Of a stretch of DNA of 15,071 bases, positions 8,559-14,543 are shown piece by piece. Location of the stretch: contig CAUAWV010000046.1 in the NCBI GenBank assembly GCA_958433005.1, positions 1 through 15,071 on the forward strand, in the 5' to 3' direction. The translations under genes and the position numbers were made by a program. A model generated the notes under the pieces. The model saw only the letters and a list, made by a program, of their open reading frames with translations. It had not been told where the DNA came from and ran no database searches. The stretch comes from an uncultured Collinsella sp. Its GTDB lineage: Bacteria > Actinomycetota > Coriobacteriia > Coriobacteriales > Coriobacteriaceae. Positions within the stretch are counted from its first letter, which is position 1; each line of letters begins with the position of its first letter.

Positions 8559-8598
8559 CGGTGGTGTAACGTCCCTTTTGCGTGCGCCGCTTGTCGAA

Positions 8599-8654
8599 TT
8601 ACGTTATAGCTAGCTATATTATAGGAAGGTATAATATAGCTAGCTATAACGTAA
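8599..8654 (+). promoter_or_regulatory. Perfect 25-bp inverted repeat before the ATPase gene: operator and probable promoter
   Basis: Arm 8599-8623 and arm 8630-8654 are exact reverse complements around the 6-base loop GGAAGG. Each arm contains a palindrome of its own, TATAGCTAGCTATA, at 8605-8618 and 8635-8648; the two sites are 30 bp apart, near three helical turns. TATAAT at 8630-8635 may be the -10 box, which would put the right-hand site over the transcription start. The element ends 5 bases into the ribosome-site region (AAGGAAGG) of the ATPase gene. As RNA it would form a very stable hairpin 15 bases before the start codon. Confidence 0.8.
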
Positions 8655-8669
8655 AGGAAGGATGACCCT

Positions 8670-10061
8670 ATGTTTATCGGAAGAACAGCGGAAATGTCCG
8701 AGCTCAATCGACTGTATTGCACGGGCTCCTTTGAGATGCCTGTGATTTACGGCCGCCGTCGCGTAGGTAAAACGCGCCTTATCACAGAGTTCATTCAAGG
8801 CAAGAATGCTATTTACTTTCAAGCACGTCGTACCAATGCAGAGGCAAACCTGCACGGCTTTAGCCAGGCGATACTTGCGGGTTCGGTTGGCGCGGCCGAC
8901 GTGTCGTTTCGTAGTTTTGACGAGGCGTTTGATGCATTGGCCACCATGGCTCGCACGGAACGTTTGATTGTCGTGATTGACGAGTATCCCTATCTCGCTC
9001 AATCGAATCCCGAGATCAGCTCGTTGCTGCAAGACAAAATCGATCACCTGTACAAAGAGACTAAGCTCATGCTAATCCTATGCGGCTCGTCTCTTTCGTT
9101 TATGGAGGAGCAGGTGCTGGGTTACGAGAGCCCGCTATACGGTAGGCGTACGGCCCAGTTTAAGATCATGCCGCTCGACTTTTCGACAACCCTTGGCCTG
9201 TGGCAGAGCATGGGTCGTGAAGACGCTGCGGTTTGCTATGGCATGACGGGCGGCATTCCCGCATATATCGAGAAAGTCGATCCTGCCGCATCGTTCAAGG
9301 ATAACATCAAGCGTCTTTTTCTTACTCCTACGGGCTATCTCTTTGAGGAGCCGAGTAACCTGCTAATGCAAGAGTGCCGCAATCCCGAGCAATATGATGC
9401 GATTGTGCAAGCAATTGCTCAGGGGCGCTCGAAGATCTCGGAGATTGCGAGCTCTACGGGAATCCCTGCGAGCAACGTAAAGAGCTATGTGGATAAGCTG
9501 GCGTCGCTTGGGATTGTCGAGCGCGAACTACCTCTAAACGAGACGAGCAATAAGCGAGCCGTGTATCTGCTGAGCGACCAGATGTTTAGGTTTTGGTACA
9601 AGTTTGTTCCGCAGAACATCGGGCTGATTCAAAACGATATGGCCGAGATGGCGTATGAGCGCATTGAGCCGCACGTATCGGATTACATGGGCACGGTCTT
9701 TGAGCTTATATGCAGACAGTATGTGTACGAACTCGCGCGGGCGGGCCAGCTCGATGTGGTTCCGGCGAGCGTCGGGCGCTGGTGGGGGACGGATAATCGC
9801 ACGCATACGCAGGAAGAAATCGACTTGATTGTTGACGATGGCGAGGGCGCTGCGCTGTTTGCGGAGTGCAAATGGCGCAATGAACCGGCGGGTGAAGACG
9901 TGCTGCAAAAGCTCGTGCATCGAAGCGAGCTCTTTAGACGGCAGCATAAAAGCTATGCACTTTTCTCAAAAAGCGGCTTTACGCAGGGATGTCGGGATGC
10001 CGCGGAGAGTAGGGGAGACGTCAAGCTGATCTCGTTTGCCGAAATGTGTGAGCGGGGATAA
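8670..10061 (+). CDS. AAA/STAND-type ATPase with winged helix and DUF234 nuclease-fold C-terminus
   Basis: A protein of 463 residues. Walker A is GRRRVGKT at 28-35, Walker B is LIVVIDE at 99-105, and the sensor strand LILCGSS follows at about 135-141. A winged helix lies at about 240-290. The C-terminal DUF234-type region holds E383-x-D385 and E399-C-K401, the D and E-x-K of a PD-(D/E)XK fold. These 'archaeal ATPase' proteins are widespread in anaerobes and of unsettled role; toxin-like or defence functions are inferred from context. The start is fixed by AAGGAAGGA 8-16 bases upstream. The perfect inverted repeat at 8599-8654 probably governs it, and self-regulation is likely. The stop codon at 10059-10061 falls inside the first, decayed unit of array C. 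Its codon use is more AT-rich than that of the ygfK operon (ata, gaa, aaa, tat are frequent), which suggests transfer. Confidence 0.88.
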   Translation: MFIGRTAEMSELNRLYCTGSFEMPVIYGRRRVGKTRLITEFIQGKNAIYFQARRTNAEANLHGFSQAILAGSVGAADVSFRSFDEAFDALATMARTERLIVVIDEYPYLAQSNPEISSLLQDKIDHLYKETKLMLILCGSSLSFMEEQVLGYESPLYGRRTAQFKIMPLDFSTTLGLWQSMGREDAAVCYGMTGGIPAYIEKVDPAASFKDNIKRLFLTPTGYLFEEPSNLLMQECRNPEQYDAIVQAIAQGRSKISEIASSTGIPASNVKSYVDKLASLGIVERELPLNETSNKRAVYLLSDQMFRFWYKFVPQNIGLIQNDMAEMAYERIEPHVSDYMGTVFELICRQYVYELARAGQLDVVPASVGRWWGTDNRTHTQEEIDLIVDDGEGAALFAECKWRNEPAGEDVLQKLVHRSELFRRQHKSYALFSKSGFTQGCRDAAESRGDVKLISFAEMCERG

Positions 10062-10416
10062 CGAACCGCGCCCTGATTTGATACTGGGAATGGGATGCGC
10101 TTTCCGGATCGGCCCTCAAACGGAAGCTACGTCCCGGAATCGAGCCTCGGAATGGGACGTGCTTTCCGGATCGCCCTTCAAGCGGAAACATCATCCCAGA
10201 TTTCGGCTCCAAACCGGGATGTGCTTTCCCGGCGGCGTCTCTGGCGGAAATTGCACCCCGGAATGAGCGCTCAGAGTGGAACATGCTTTCCTAACGAAGC
10301 CGCATGCGGAAACTACGTCCCGGATTCGATGCTCAGGACGGGATGCCGTTTCCGATAGAGACATGGGGTGGAAAGCCTCCCATTTTTAATGTTCAAGAAA
10401 TGGGAGGCAGCTCATC
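10059..10416. repeat. Array C of 48-bp palindromes, 62-bp period (decayed first unit, four full units, one diverged unit)
   Basis: Units start at about 10059 (right arm good, left arm degraded), then 10121, 10183, 10245, 10307 and 10369, all exactly 62 bp apart. Linkers after the first two are GATCGGCCCTCAAA and GATCGCCCTTCAAG; later linkers are unrelated. The last unit at 10369 is different in sequence but still a strong hairpin: GCCTCCCATTT pairs perfectly with AAATGGGAGGC. The array begins within the stop codon of the ATPase gene and lies downstream of it. No gene is supported inside. Confidence 0.88.
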
Positions 10417-10472
10417 GCGAGTCGGGGCCTTTTGTTTGGAGCGGAGGCAGCATCCCGGAATTCGGGCAATCC
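10408..10472 (+). repeat. Second copy of the xdhD-terminator/array-start junction
   Basis: Bases 10408-10445 match 6624-6662 with two substitutions and one missing base, running through GGGGCCTTTTGTTTGGAG into the first CGGA of a repeat arm. A half unit (CGGAGGCAGCATCCCGGAAT) follows. The left terminator arm is missing, so this copy probably no longer terminates. Together the copies form a direct repeat bracketing the two-gene island. Confidence 0.75.
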
Positions 10473-10512
10473 GGTGGTCAGGGGTTGAGTGAGCGTTGCG
10501 CTAAGGATGCCA

Positions 10513-10627
10513 AGCGTAAAACCTTCAATGAACATAGCGTAAAAACTACATCCGCAACGGCGTAAAAACTACATTGGAAGTAGCGTAAAATCCGCATTGA
10601 GAATGGCGTAATTTCGTATATCGCATG
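10513..10627 (+). repeat. 23-bp tandem array, five units
   Basis: Units start at 10513, 10536, 10559, 10582 and 10605, each beginning RGCGTAAAA (the last GGCGTAATT) and most continuing with an ACTACATT-like stretch. The period is exactly 23 bp. It lies directly against the truncated DUF4143-type gene, where the promoter and the start of an intact ATPase gene would be expected. It is read as an operator array left after deletion of the N-terminal coding part. Confidence 0.85.
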
Positions 10628-10628
10628 A

Positions 10629-11279
10629 TCGCCCGAGCTTGCACACGGCCTTTTGCGAGCTCTTGCCATGAACGAGAGCCAGGCCGTCACGTACAAGACG
10701 CTCATAAAGGACGCCTCGTACGGTGAGGCGGGCCCCGACGAGAGGACCATCGCTGCGTACTTGGATCTCTTCAACAGGCTCAAGCTGACCGAGGACCTGT
10801 GCGGATGGGAGCCGCCCATGCGCTCGAAAGCCCGCGTTCGCGTGCGCCCCAAGCGCTACTTCTGCGACCCGTTACTTGCGGCGACGTTGCTGGGGGCTAC
10901 CCCTGAGCGGCTGCTTGGCGATATGCAAACGTTTGGGATGCTCTTTGAGAACCTCGTTCTGCGCGACGTGCGCGTGTTCCTTTCCACCTACGGCGGTGTC
11001 GACAACAGTGTCCATTATTTCCAAGATGAGAAGGGCCTTGAGGTCGATCCGATCGTTGAGCACGACGGGCGCTGGGGAGCCATCGAGGTCAAGCTGAGCG
11101 ATGCGAAAGCAGACGATGGAGCGAGAAATCTCAAGGCGCTGGAGAGGAAAGTGCTCTCCAATCCTGCCGCCCAGAATGCCGCGTCGGCGTTTTTGGCGGT
11201 CGTGGTTGGAAAGGGGAGCATTGCCTACACACGCGACGACGGCGTGGCGGTGATCCCCATGGCGGCACTTGGGGCGTAG
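10629..11279 (+). pseudogene. N-terminally truncated DUF4143-type ATPase (AAA domain missing)
   Basis: The frame is open after a TGA at 10626-10628 and ends at TAG 11277-11279. It starts SPELAHGLLRALAMNES, which corresponds to the middle of AAA_14/DUF4143 proteins (usually 400 residues or more). It keeps the linker helices (YLDLFNRLKLTEDL), the PKRYFCDPLLAATLLGATPE stretch, FGMLFENLVLRDVRVF, and the nuclease-fold core EVDPIVEHDGRW-GAIEVKL with D and E-x-K. Walker A and B are absent and the 23-bp array takes their place. A short product could still begin at TTG 10653 or ATG 10668 (about 200 residues), but no ribosome site stands out. Most likely it is a relic created by deletion between the upstream array and mid-gene. 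Confidence 0.8.
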
Positions 11280-11321
11280 TGGTTTTGCGGGCGTGCCGTG
11301 CTTCCTTTACCGAAAATCCAT

Positions 11322-11350
11322 TTGGTAAACCCGGCGCCCGTGGGTAAAAT
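11322..11350 (+). promoter_or_regulatory. Promoter of the short plus-strand RNA
   Basis: TTGGTA (11322-11327) and TAAAAT (11345-11350) are separated by exactly 17 bases, a good sigma-70-type promoter. Nothing that looks like a gene follows on the plus strand before the terminator at 11406-11445. Confidence 0.6.
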
Positions 11351-11356
11351 AAGGTC

Positions 11357-11445
11357 GACGGCAGCCCAAGTAGTGAAGAGCTGGGTAGCGCCGTTGCTTG
11401 GATTAAGGGGTCATCGCCTTAGCGGCGTCGACCCCTCTTTTTATG
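11357..11445 (+). ncRNA. Putative antitoxin RNA (about 90 nt) overlapping the toxin 3' end
   Basis: The predicted start is some 7 bases after the TAAAAT box. The RNA would contain a first stem (CGGC-a-GCCCA with TGGGT-a-GCGCCG) and end in an intrinsic terminator: AGGGG at 11406-11410 with CCCCT before TTTTT, and an inner CGCC/GGCG pair. GGTCGACG near its 5' end is complementary to CGTCGACC in the terminator. Bases from 11419 on are antisense to the last codons of the 41-residue peptide gene. This matches the layout of Fst/par-like and TxpA/RatA-like type I antitoxins, where the RNAs overlap at the 3' ends. Start and ends are predictions. Confidence 0.55.
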
Positions 11446-11544
11446 TTTCGTACGCTGCTTGAGTGCCTCGGTAAGTCCGATAAGCGCCGTGAGGAGCGAG
11501 ACCAAAGCGGTCAGGAGCTTCACAAAATCAGTCAGATCGGTCAT
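11419..11544 (-). CDS. Small hydrophobic, basic-tailed peptide: candidate type I (holin-like) toxin
   Basis: A 41-residue product. It begins MTDLTDFVKLLTALVSLLTA, so about residues 8-28 form a hydrophobic helix (L/A/V/T-rich), followed by the strongly basic tail KQRTKHKKRGRRR. Size, single helix and charged tail fit the Fst/TxpA/Hol-Tox type of membrane toxins, though I cannot match a specific family. ATG 11544 is chosen because GGGAGG lies 8 bases upstream; an in-frame ATG two codons earlier would overlap that ribosome site. The stop lies within the terminator of the converging RNA. A long extension of this frame upstream to 11784 has no support. It is too small for many gene callers. Confidence 0.65.
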   Translation of the reverse strand: MTDLTDFVKLLTALVSLLTALIGLTEALKQRTKHKKRGRRR

Positions 11545-11669
11545 GGGCATCACCTCCCGTCGCATGGAGGGCGCTGCCCGGCACATGGAACTGCCGTCAA
11601 CAATAACCAGTCTATCAAACTGCAGCCATAAATACGAATATATGTTCGATAATAACAGCGACGTGACCA

Positions 11670-11712
11670 TCTCAAAGCGCAGCTTTACGCAAGGATGCCG
11701 GAAAGCTGCACT
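11670..11712 (+). pseudogene. Short relic of a DUF234-type ATPase 3' end
   Basis: The stretch translates as SKRSFTQGCRKAA, matching SKSGFTQGCRDAA near the end of the ATPase at 8670-10061 (residues 433-445), and the DNA is similar over about 40 bases. No more of the gene is recognisable on either side. It suggests that a second member of this family once stood between the toxin locus and the exonuclease gene. Confidence 0.5.
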
Positions 11713-11802
11713 GTGCGATTTCATGTCCGCACGGGCGCCTATCTTTACGGCAATGTAGCCGCCTATGTAGCAAGCGGCAGGCAACGGAGAAAGGCCCTAA
11801 CC

Positions 11803-12624
11803 GTGCCAGCTAAAAAGACGCCGTGCATCTCGGCTATCGATACGACGAACTTTGCGCGCCAGATCGTGCTGGACTTTGAGTTTGCGCCGGTGCCAAAGCA
11901 GCGCCAGCGCCGTGGACTGCACAATGAGATTATCGAGGTCGGCGCCGTCGAGCTCGATTACCACGGCAGCGTGATGGGCGAGTTCTCGCAGTTTGTGCAG
12001 ACGGAATTTACCGAAGGCGTTGCGTTTCCCGTCCGCGAGCTTACAGGGATATCGACCGTGGACACCGCGATGGCCGATCCGCTCTACACGGTGATCAAAA
12101 GGCTCAGCGATTGGATCGGTCGCTACTCCGCTCAGATAGTTTGCTGGAGCGGGACGGATCGTCGACAGCTTTTGACCGAGTGCCAGGCAAAGCACATCGA
12201 CCTTGCCGCATTTCCTTCGGACTGGGCCGACCTGCAGGCGTTTTACACCTCGATTATGGACGTGGGCAGCCATGGGCGCGTCTCGTTGGGCGACGCGGCG
12301 ACGTGGTCTGGCATCGAGTTTGACGAGTCGACGGGGCACGCCCACAGCGCTCTGGCCGATGCGCGCGTGACCGCCAAGCTGCTCAAGCAGATGATGGACG
12401 GGGACTACCGCGTGAGCCCGCGCGCCCAGGAAGTCCGCCAGCGGTGGGGGATGGGCGAGCGAGCCCGGATGCGCCTTTCCGACAAGTGCCCCGGGTCGAG
12501 CGACCTGCTGCTGAAGCTGAAGGCGGAGGAGGTAGGCCTTTTGAGAACGCCATTCGGTTTGGCATGGCAGCGCTGTAAGCGCGACTCCGCCCTGCTGTTT
12601 GAATCGAAGCGTCAATCAGTATGA
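11803..12624 (+). CDS. DEDDh-type 3'-5' exonuclease (DnaQ-like fold)
   Basis: A protein of 273 residues. Exo I is IVLDFEF with D24 and E26; the NEIIEVGAVELD strand and the LTGIS turn follow at about 43-84. D119 in WSGTDRRQL is the Exo II candidate. Exo III is H181-S-A-L-A-D186, the H-x-A-x-x-D of the DEDDh class. The C-terminal 70 residues have no family I recognise (basic, with RQRWGMGERARMRLSDKCPG). It resembles stand-alone exonucleases of the 'Kapd/inhibitor-of-KinA'-like group more than a Pol III epsilon subunit. GTG 11803 is chosen because GGAGAAAGG precedes it by about 8 bases; the frame stays open to 11695 without a ribosome site. Its last 9 bases overlap the end of the opposing gene. 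Confidence 0.82.
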   Translation: MPAKKTPCISAIDTTNFARQIVLDFEFAPVPKQRQRRGLHNEIIEVGAVELDYHGSVMGEFSQFVQTEFTEGVAFPVRELTGISTVDTAMADPLYTVIKRLSDWIGRYSAQIVCWSGTDRRQLLTECQAKHIDLAAFPSDWADLQAFYTSIMDVGSHGRVSLGDAATWSGIEFDESTGHAHSALADARVTAKLLKQMMDGDYRVSPRAQEVRQRWGMGERARMRLSDKCPGSSDLLLKLKAEEVGLLRTPFGLAWQRCKRDSALLFESKRQSV

Positions 12625-13068
12625 CGAGTGGCTCGGTCCGCCTACCTGCACTTCCGCAATCCCGCCCGCTGCACTCAGCAGCTCGTACTCCCTTTGGCTC
12701 CACTGACGCAGCTCGGCTGTGCGTACGGCGTCGCGACACAGGTCCAGAAACACCTCAGCGCCCTCGCAGAAGCGCTCGCGGGCAAAGGCTCCGGACCCGC
12801 TTGCGACACACGCGCCGTCGGCAAAGAGCTTCCAGCTAGACGGCTCGCGCGAGTCGTCTCCGAGCAGCTGAATCTGCAGTACGTGCGGATTGCCAGCAGC
12901 ACAGAGTTCCTCCTCGAGCTTCTGTATGGTAAAGCGCATCTGGTGGGAGAGGCCGCTCTTCACCAAAGCCGAGGTGTAGCCGCTCGGCTCGTCTAAAAGA
13001 TGCATTCGTTTTGGCTTGACGATCAGGTTGTGGAAATTGCGCTCGCTGCGCACGGAGAAAGTGTCCAT
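12616..13068 (-). CDS. Uncharacterised 150-residue protein
   Basis: I do not recognise the family. The product has no membrane segment and no signal peptide. It begins MDTFSVRSERNFHNLIVKPK; the middle is alpha-helical in look (MRFTIQKLEEELCAAG), then a strand-like HVLQIQLLGDD, then SWKLFADGACVASGSGAFAR, then an acidic helix (EVFLDLCRDAVRTAEL). The tail is SHSSY. It has four cysteines but no metal motif. ATG 13068 is chosen because AAAGGAG lies 5 bases upstream; the longer frame to 13266 runs through a hairpin and has no ribosome site. It converges on the exonuclease gene with a 9-bp overlap. It could be a lineage-specific protein. Confidence 0.7.
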   Translation of the reverse strand: MDTFSVRSERNFHNLIVKPKRMHLLDEPSGYTSALVKSGLSHQMRFTIQKLEEELCAAGNPHVLQIQLLGDDSREPSSWKLFADGACVASGSGAFARERFCEGAEVFLDLCRDAVRTAELRQWSQREYELLSAAGGIAEVQVGGPSHSSY

Positions 13069-13160
13069 ACGGACTCCTTTCATCGATGTTGGCAGGGCCA
13101 CCGTGCCTCTTGGCCGGTTGGCGTCGGGATCGTGGAGCCAACTCTCTACCCCGACTCTGG

Positions 13161-13223
13161 ATAAAACGCGCCCGCTCCTTGCGGGCAAGAGGAAGTCTAT
13201 CAACGTGTACGGACAGAAATCAA
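13161..13223 (-). promoter_or_regulatory. Possible promoter and terminator-like leader hairpin before the 150-residue gene
   Basis: On the minus strand TTGATT (13223-13218) and TAGACT (13199-13194) are 18 bases apart. Just downstream GCCCGC and GCGGGC (13186-13181, 13175-13170) pair around a 5-nt loop and are followed by GCG-TTTT. That is a terminator-like structure about 100 bases before the start codon at 13068, so it may be an attenuator or the end of a lost upstream gene. Both parts are weak on their own. Confidence 0.35.
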
Positions 13224-13284
13224 GCGCCATCCGCGAAATGACGAGCGGACTGCGTTGGTTTCCCAAGTGATTATTCGGCTTTCA

Positions 13285-13385
13285 TCCGGAAAAGTGTCGA
13301 AATAGGCACCTTAAAACTTCGGAAAAGTGTCAAATTCGATAGGCAAATTATCCGGAAAAGTGTAGCTGGATGACAAAACAGCACT
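13285..13385. repeat. 33-bp-period array with CGGAAAAGTGT core, three units, no ATPase beside it
   Basis: CGGAAAAGTGT occurs at 13287-13297, 13320-13330 and 13353-13363, exactly 33 bp apart, about three helical turns. Between cores, a weaker shared motif (ATAGGCA) recurs in the first two units. It lies about 220 bp upstream of the 150-residue gene and downstream of the 328-residue gene, with no open frame starting nearby on the plus strand. The look is that of a multi-site operator, comparable to the 23-bp array at 10513. Confidence 0.75.
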
Positions 13386-13400
13386 TAGAAGCCAGTGCTG
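13374..13400 (-). terminator. Intrinsic terminator of the 328-residue gene
   Basis: On the minus strand CAGCACT and AGTGCTG pair perfectly over 7 bases with an 8-nt loop (13400-13379), followed by TTTT. It lies 34 bases beyond the stop codon at 13434. The stem is short but the arrangement is canonical. Confidence 0.6.
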
Positions 13401-13433
13401 GATGCGGGATCCTGCGTTCGCCTTCAGCTCTCG

Positions 13434-14420
13434 CTACTCATCGTCCCCGTCGTTGGGGTCGCCCTTGAGGGTGTTGATGTCCAGGTACTGGTTATCGTCC
13501 TCTTTTTGCTGGGTCTCCGACTCCGCTTGGGTGGGGCCGGAGAACAGCCGGAATCCCTCAAACGCAATGACACCGAGCAGGGCAATGACAATGGCGATAA
13601 AGGCAACCTTGACTGCCTGCGGAAATTCCGAAAAACGCAGCGACTTTTCCTCGGCGTAATAATCGGCGAAGCGCTCTTCGCCCGTGCTTTTGGTATACGC
13701 CGGTGCGGACGCGGCCTCCGGGTCATATTCCGGTGCAGGCGTGGCGGCGTACGGATCGTTGAGATAATCGCTCGATGTGGTGCCATAATCCTCGGTCTCG
13801 ATGCGACCGGCGTCAGCATAGCCATCGGAATAATCGGAATATGCCGCACCGCCCTCATAGCCCGCGGCGCTCGTGTTGGCGGCAAAAAGCGGATTAACTG
13901 GAACGTCGAGCGCCGGCATGCCGGTAGAGGTCTCATCCAGATCGGCTGCAGCCCAGGAATCGTAGGCAACCTGATGGGCAACGGGCTCATCGAGCCTTGT
14001 GACCGGAGGCTTGCGTGCCGCAGGAACAGGCAACTGCCGGGCGCTGTACATAACGGTGCTGTCGGCCGATTTGCCCTGCGTCGCTGCAGCGAGAAACGCC
14101 GCCGTCTCGGACGGGTCGCTTGCGGGGCGGGGAGTGGGCGTGGGCGCCGAAGTGGGTGTGGGCGCAGACGCGGGCGTCGAAACAGGCGACTGCGCAGGAG
14201 CCGGCGCAGATGCGGGCTTAGGCGCAAGTGCGGGATTGGGGCTTGACGGGCGAGCCCCGCCGCCCATGAGTTCGTCGGCGGTCCACGGGCGATCATCCAT
14301 CACGTCGTCAAGGCTCAGCGAAAACAGGTCGTCTTCACCCTCATCGAACATGCGGTGCACATGTCCACCAATTGCCGGAATCAATCCGCGACCGGTGCAT
14401 GATGCCTTGCTCAACGCCAT
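13434..14420 (-). CDS. Single-pass membrane protein with Pro/Ala-rich cytoplasmic region
   Basis: A product of 328 residues that I cannot place in a named family. The N-terminus is MALSKASCTGRGLIPAIGGH, followed by an acidic stretch (MFDEGEDDLFSLSLDDVMDD, then RPWTADELMGG) that may be a binding motif. Residues about 58-105 are low-complexity A/P/S/T with imperfect PTP/APAP repeats, and about 170-255 are rich in Asp, Ser, Tyr and Ala. One helix (VAFIAIVIALLGVIAFEGF, about 271-290) crosses the membrane near the C-terminus, leaving a short acidic tail. With no signal peptide the long part is probably inside. This layout, a disordered arm on a C-terminal anchor, is common in actinobacterial envelope or division proteins, but no function is claimed. 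ATG 14420 is chosen for AAAGGGTGG about 6 bases upstream. Confidence 0.75.
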   Translation of the reverse strand: MALSKASCTGRGLIPAIGGHVHRMFDEGEDDLFSLSLDDVMDDRPWTADELMGGGARPSSPNPALAPKPASAPAPAQSPVSTPASAPTPTSAPTPTPRPASDPSETAAFLAAATQGKSADSTVMYSARQLPVPAARKPPVTRLDEPVAHQVAYDSWAAADLDETSTGMPALDVPVNPLFAANTSAAGYEGGAAYSDYSDGYADAGRIETEDYGTTSSDYLNDPYAATPAPEYDPEAASAPAYTKSTGEERFADYYAEEKSLRFSEFPQAVKVAFIAIVIALLGVIAFEGFRLFSGPTQAESETQQKEDDNQYLDINTLKGDPNDGDDE

Positions 14421-14454
14421 TCTGTTCCACCCTTTCGAAATACTAATGACATCG

Positions 14455-14460
14455 ATTATA
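14455..14460 (-). promoter_or_regulatory. -10 box of the 328-residue gene
   Basis: TATAAT reads on the minus strand at 14460-14455, leaving a leader of about 28 bases to the ATG at 14420. No good -35 box is seen at 16-18 bases upstream, so activation by a protein, or another sigma context, is possible. Confidence 0.5.
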
Positions 14461-14543
14461 TGGAACTTCCCAAGCGGCTCGGTCTTGGATTCGAGCTTTC
14501 CAGAACTCGCGCCCAAAAGGGGAGGGGCAATCTAGGCGAGTGC

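Noticed and set aside
6653..10358. Several open frames of 60-145 codons within arrays A, B and C
   Set aside because: They arise because the GC-rich 62-bp unit lacks stops in several frames; the frame shifts at each unit (62 is not a multiple of 3), no ribosome sites precede them, and frames on both strands look alike.
6659..10416. CRISPR arrays
   Set aside because: Repeats are imperfect palindromes that differ from unit to unit, linkers are only about 14 bp and some recur, and no cas gene is present.
6659..10416. Integron attC sites with gene cassettes
   Set aside because: The palindromes come in tandem groups rather than one per gene, I see no GTTRRRY/RYYYAAC core pair in the arms, and no integrase is in the window.
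11545..11784. Longer N-terminal extension of the 41-residue peptide
   Set aside because: The good ribosome site (GGGAGG) lies inside that extension directly before ATG 11544, and the extended part covers the plus-strand relic of an ATPase.
13395..14535. Plus-strand frames opposite the 328-residue membrane protein
   Set aside because: They are rich in Gly, Arg and Cys with no motif, no ribosome site, and run against a good minus-strand gene with its own promoter box and terminator.
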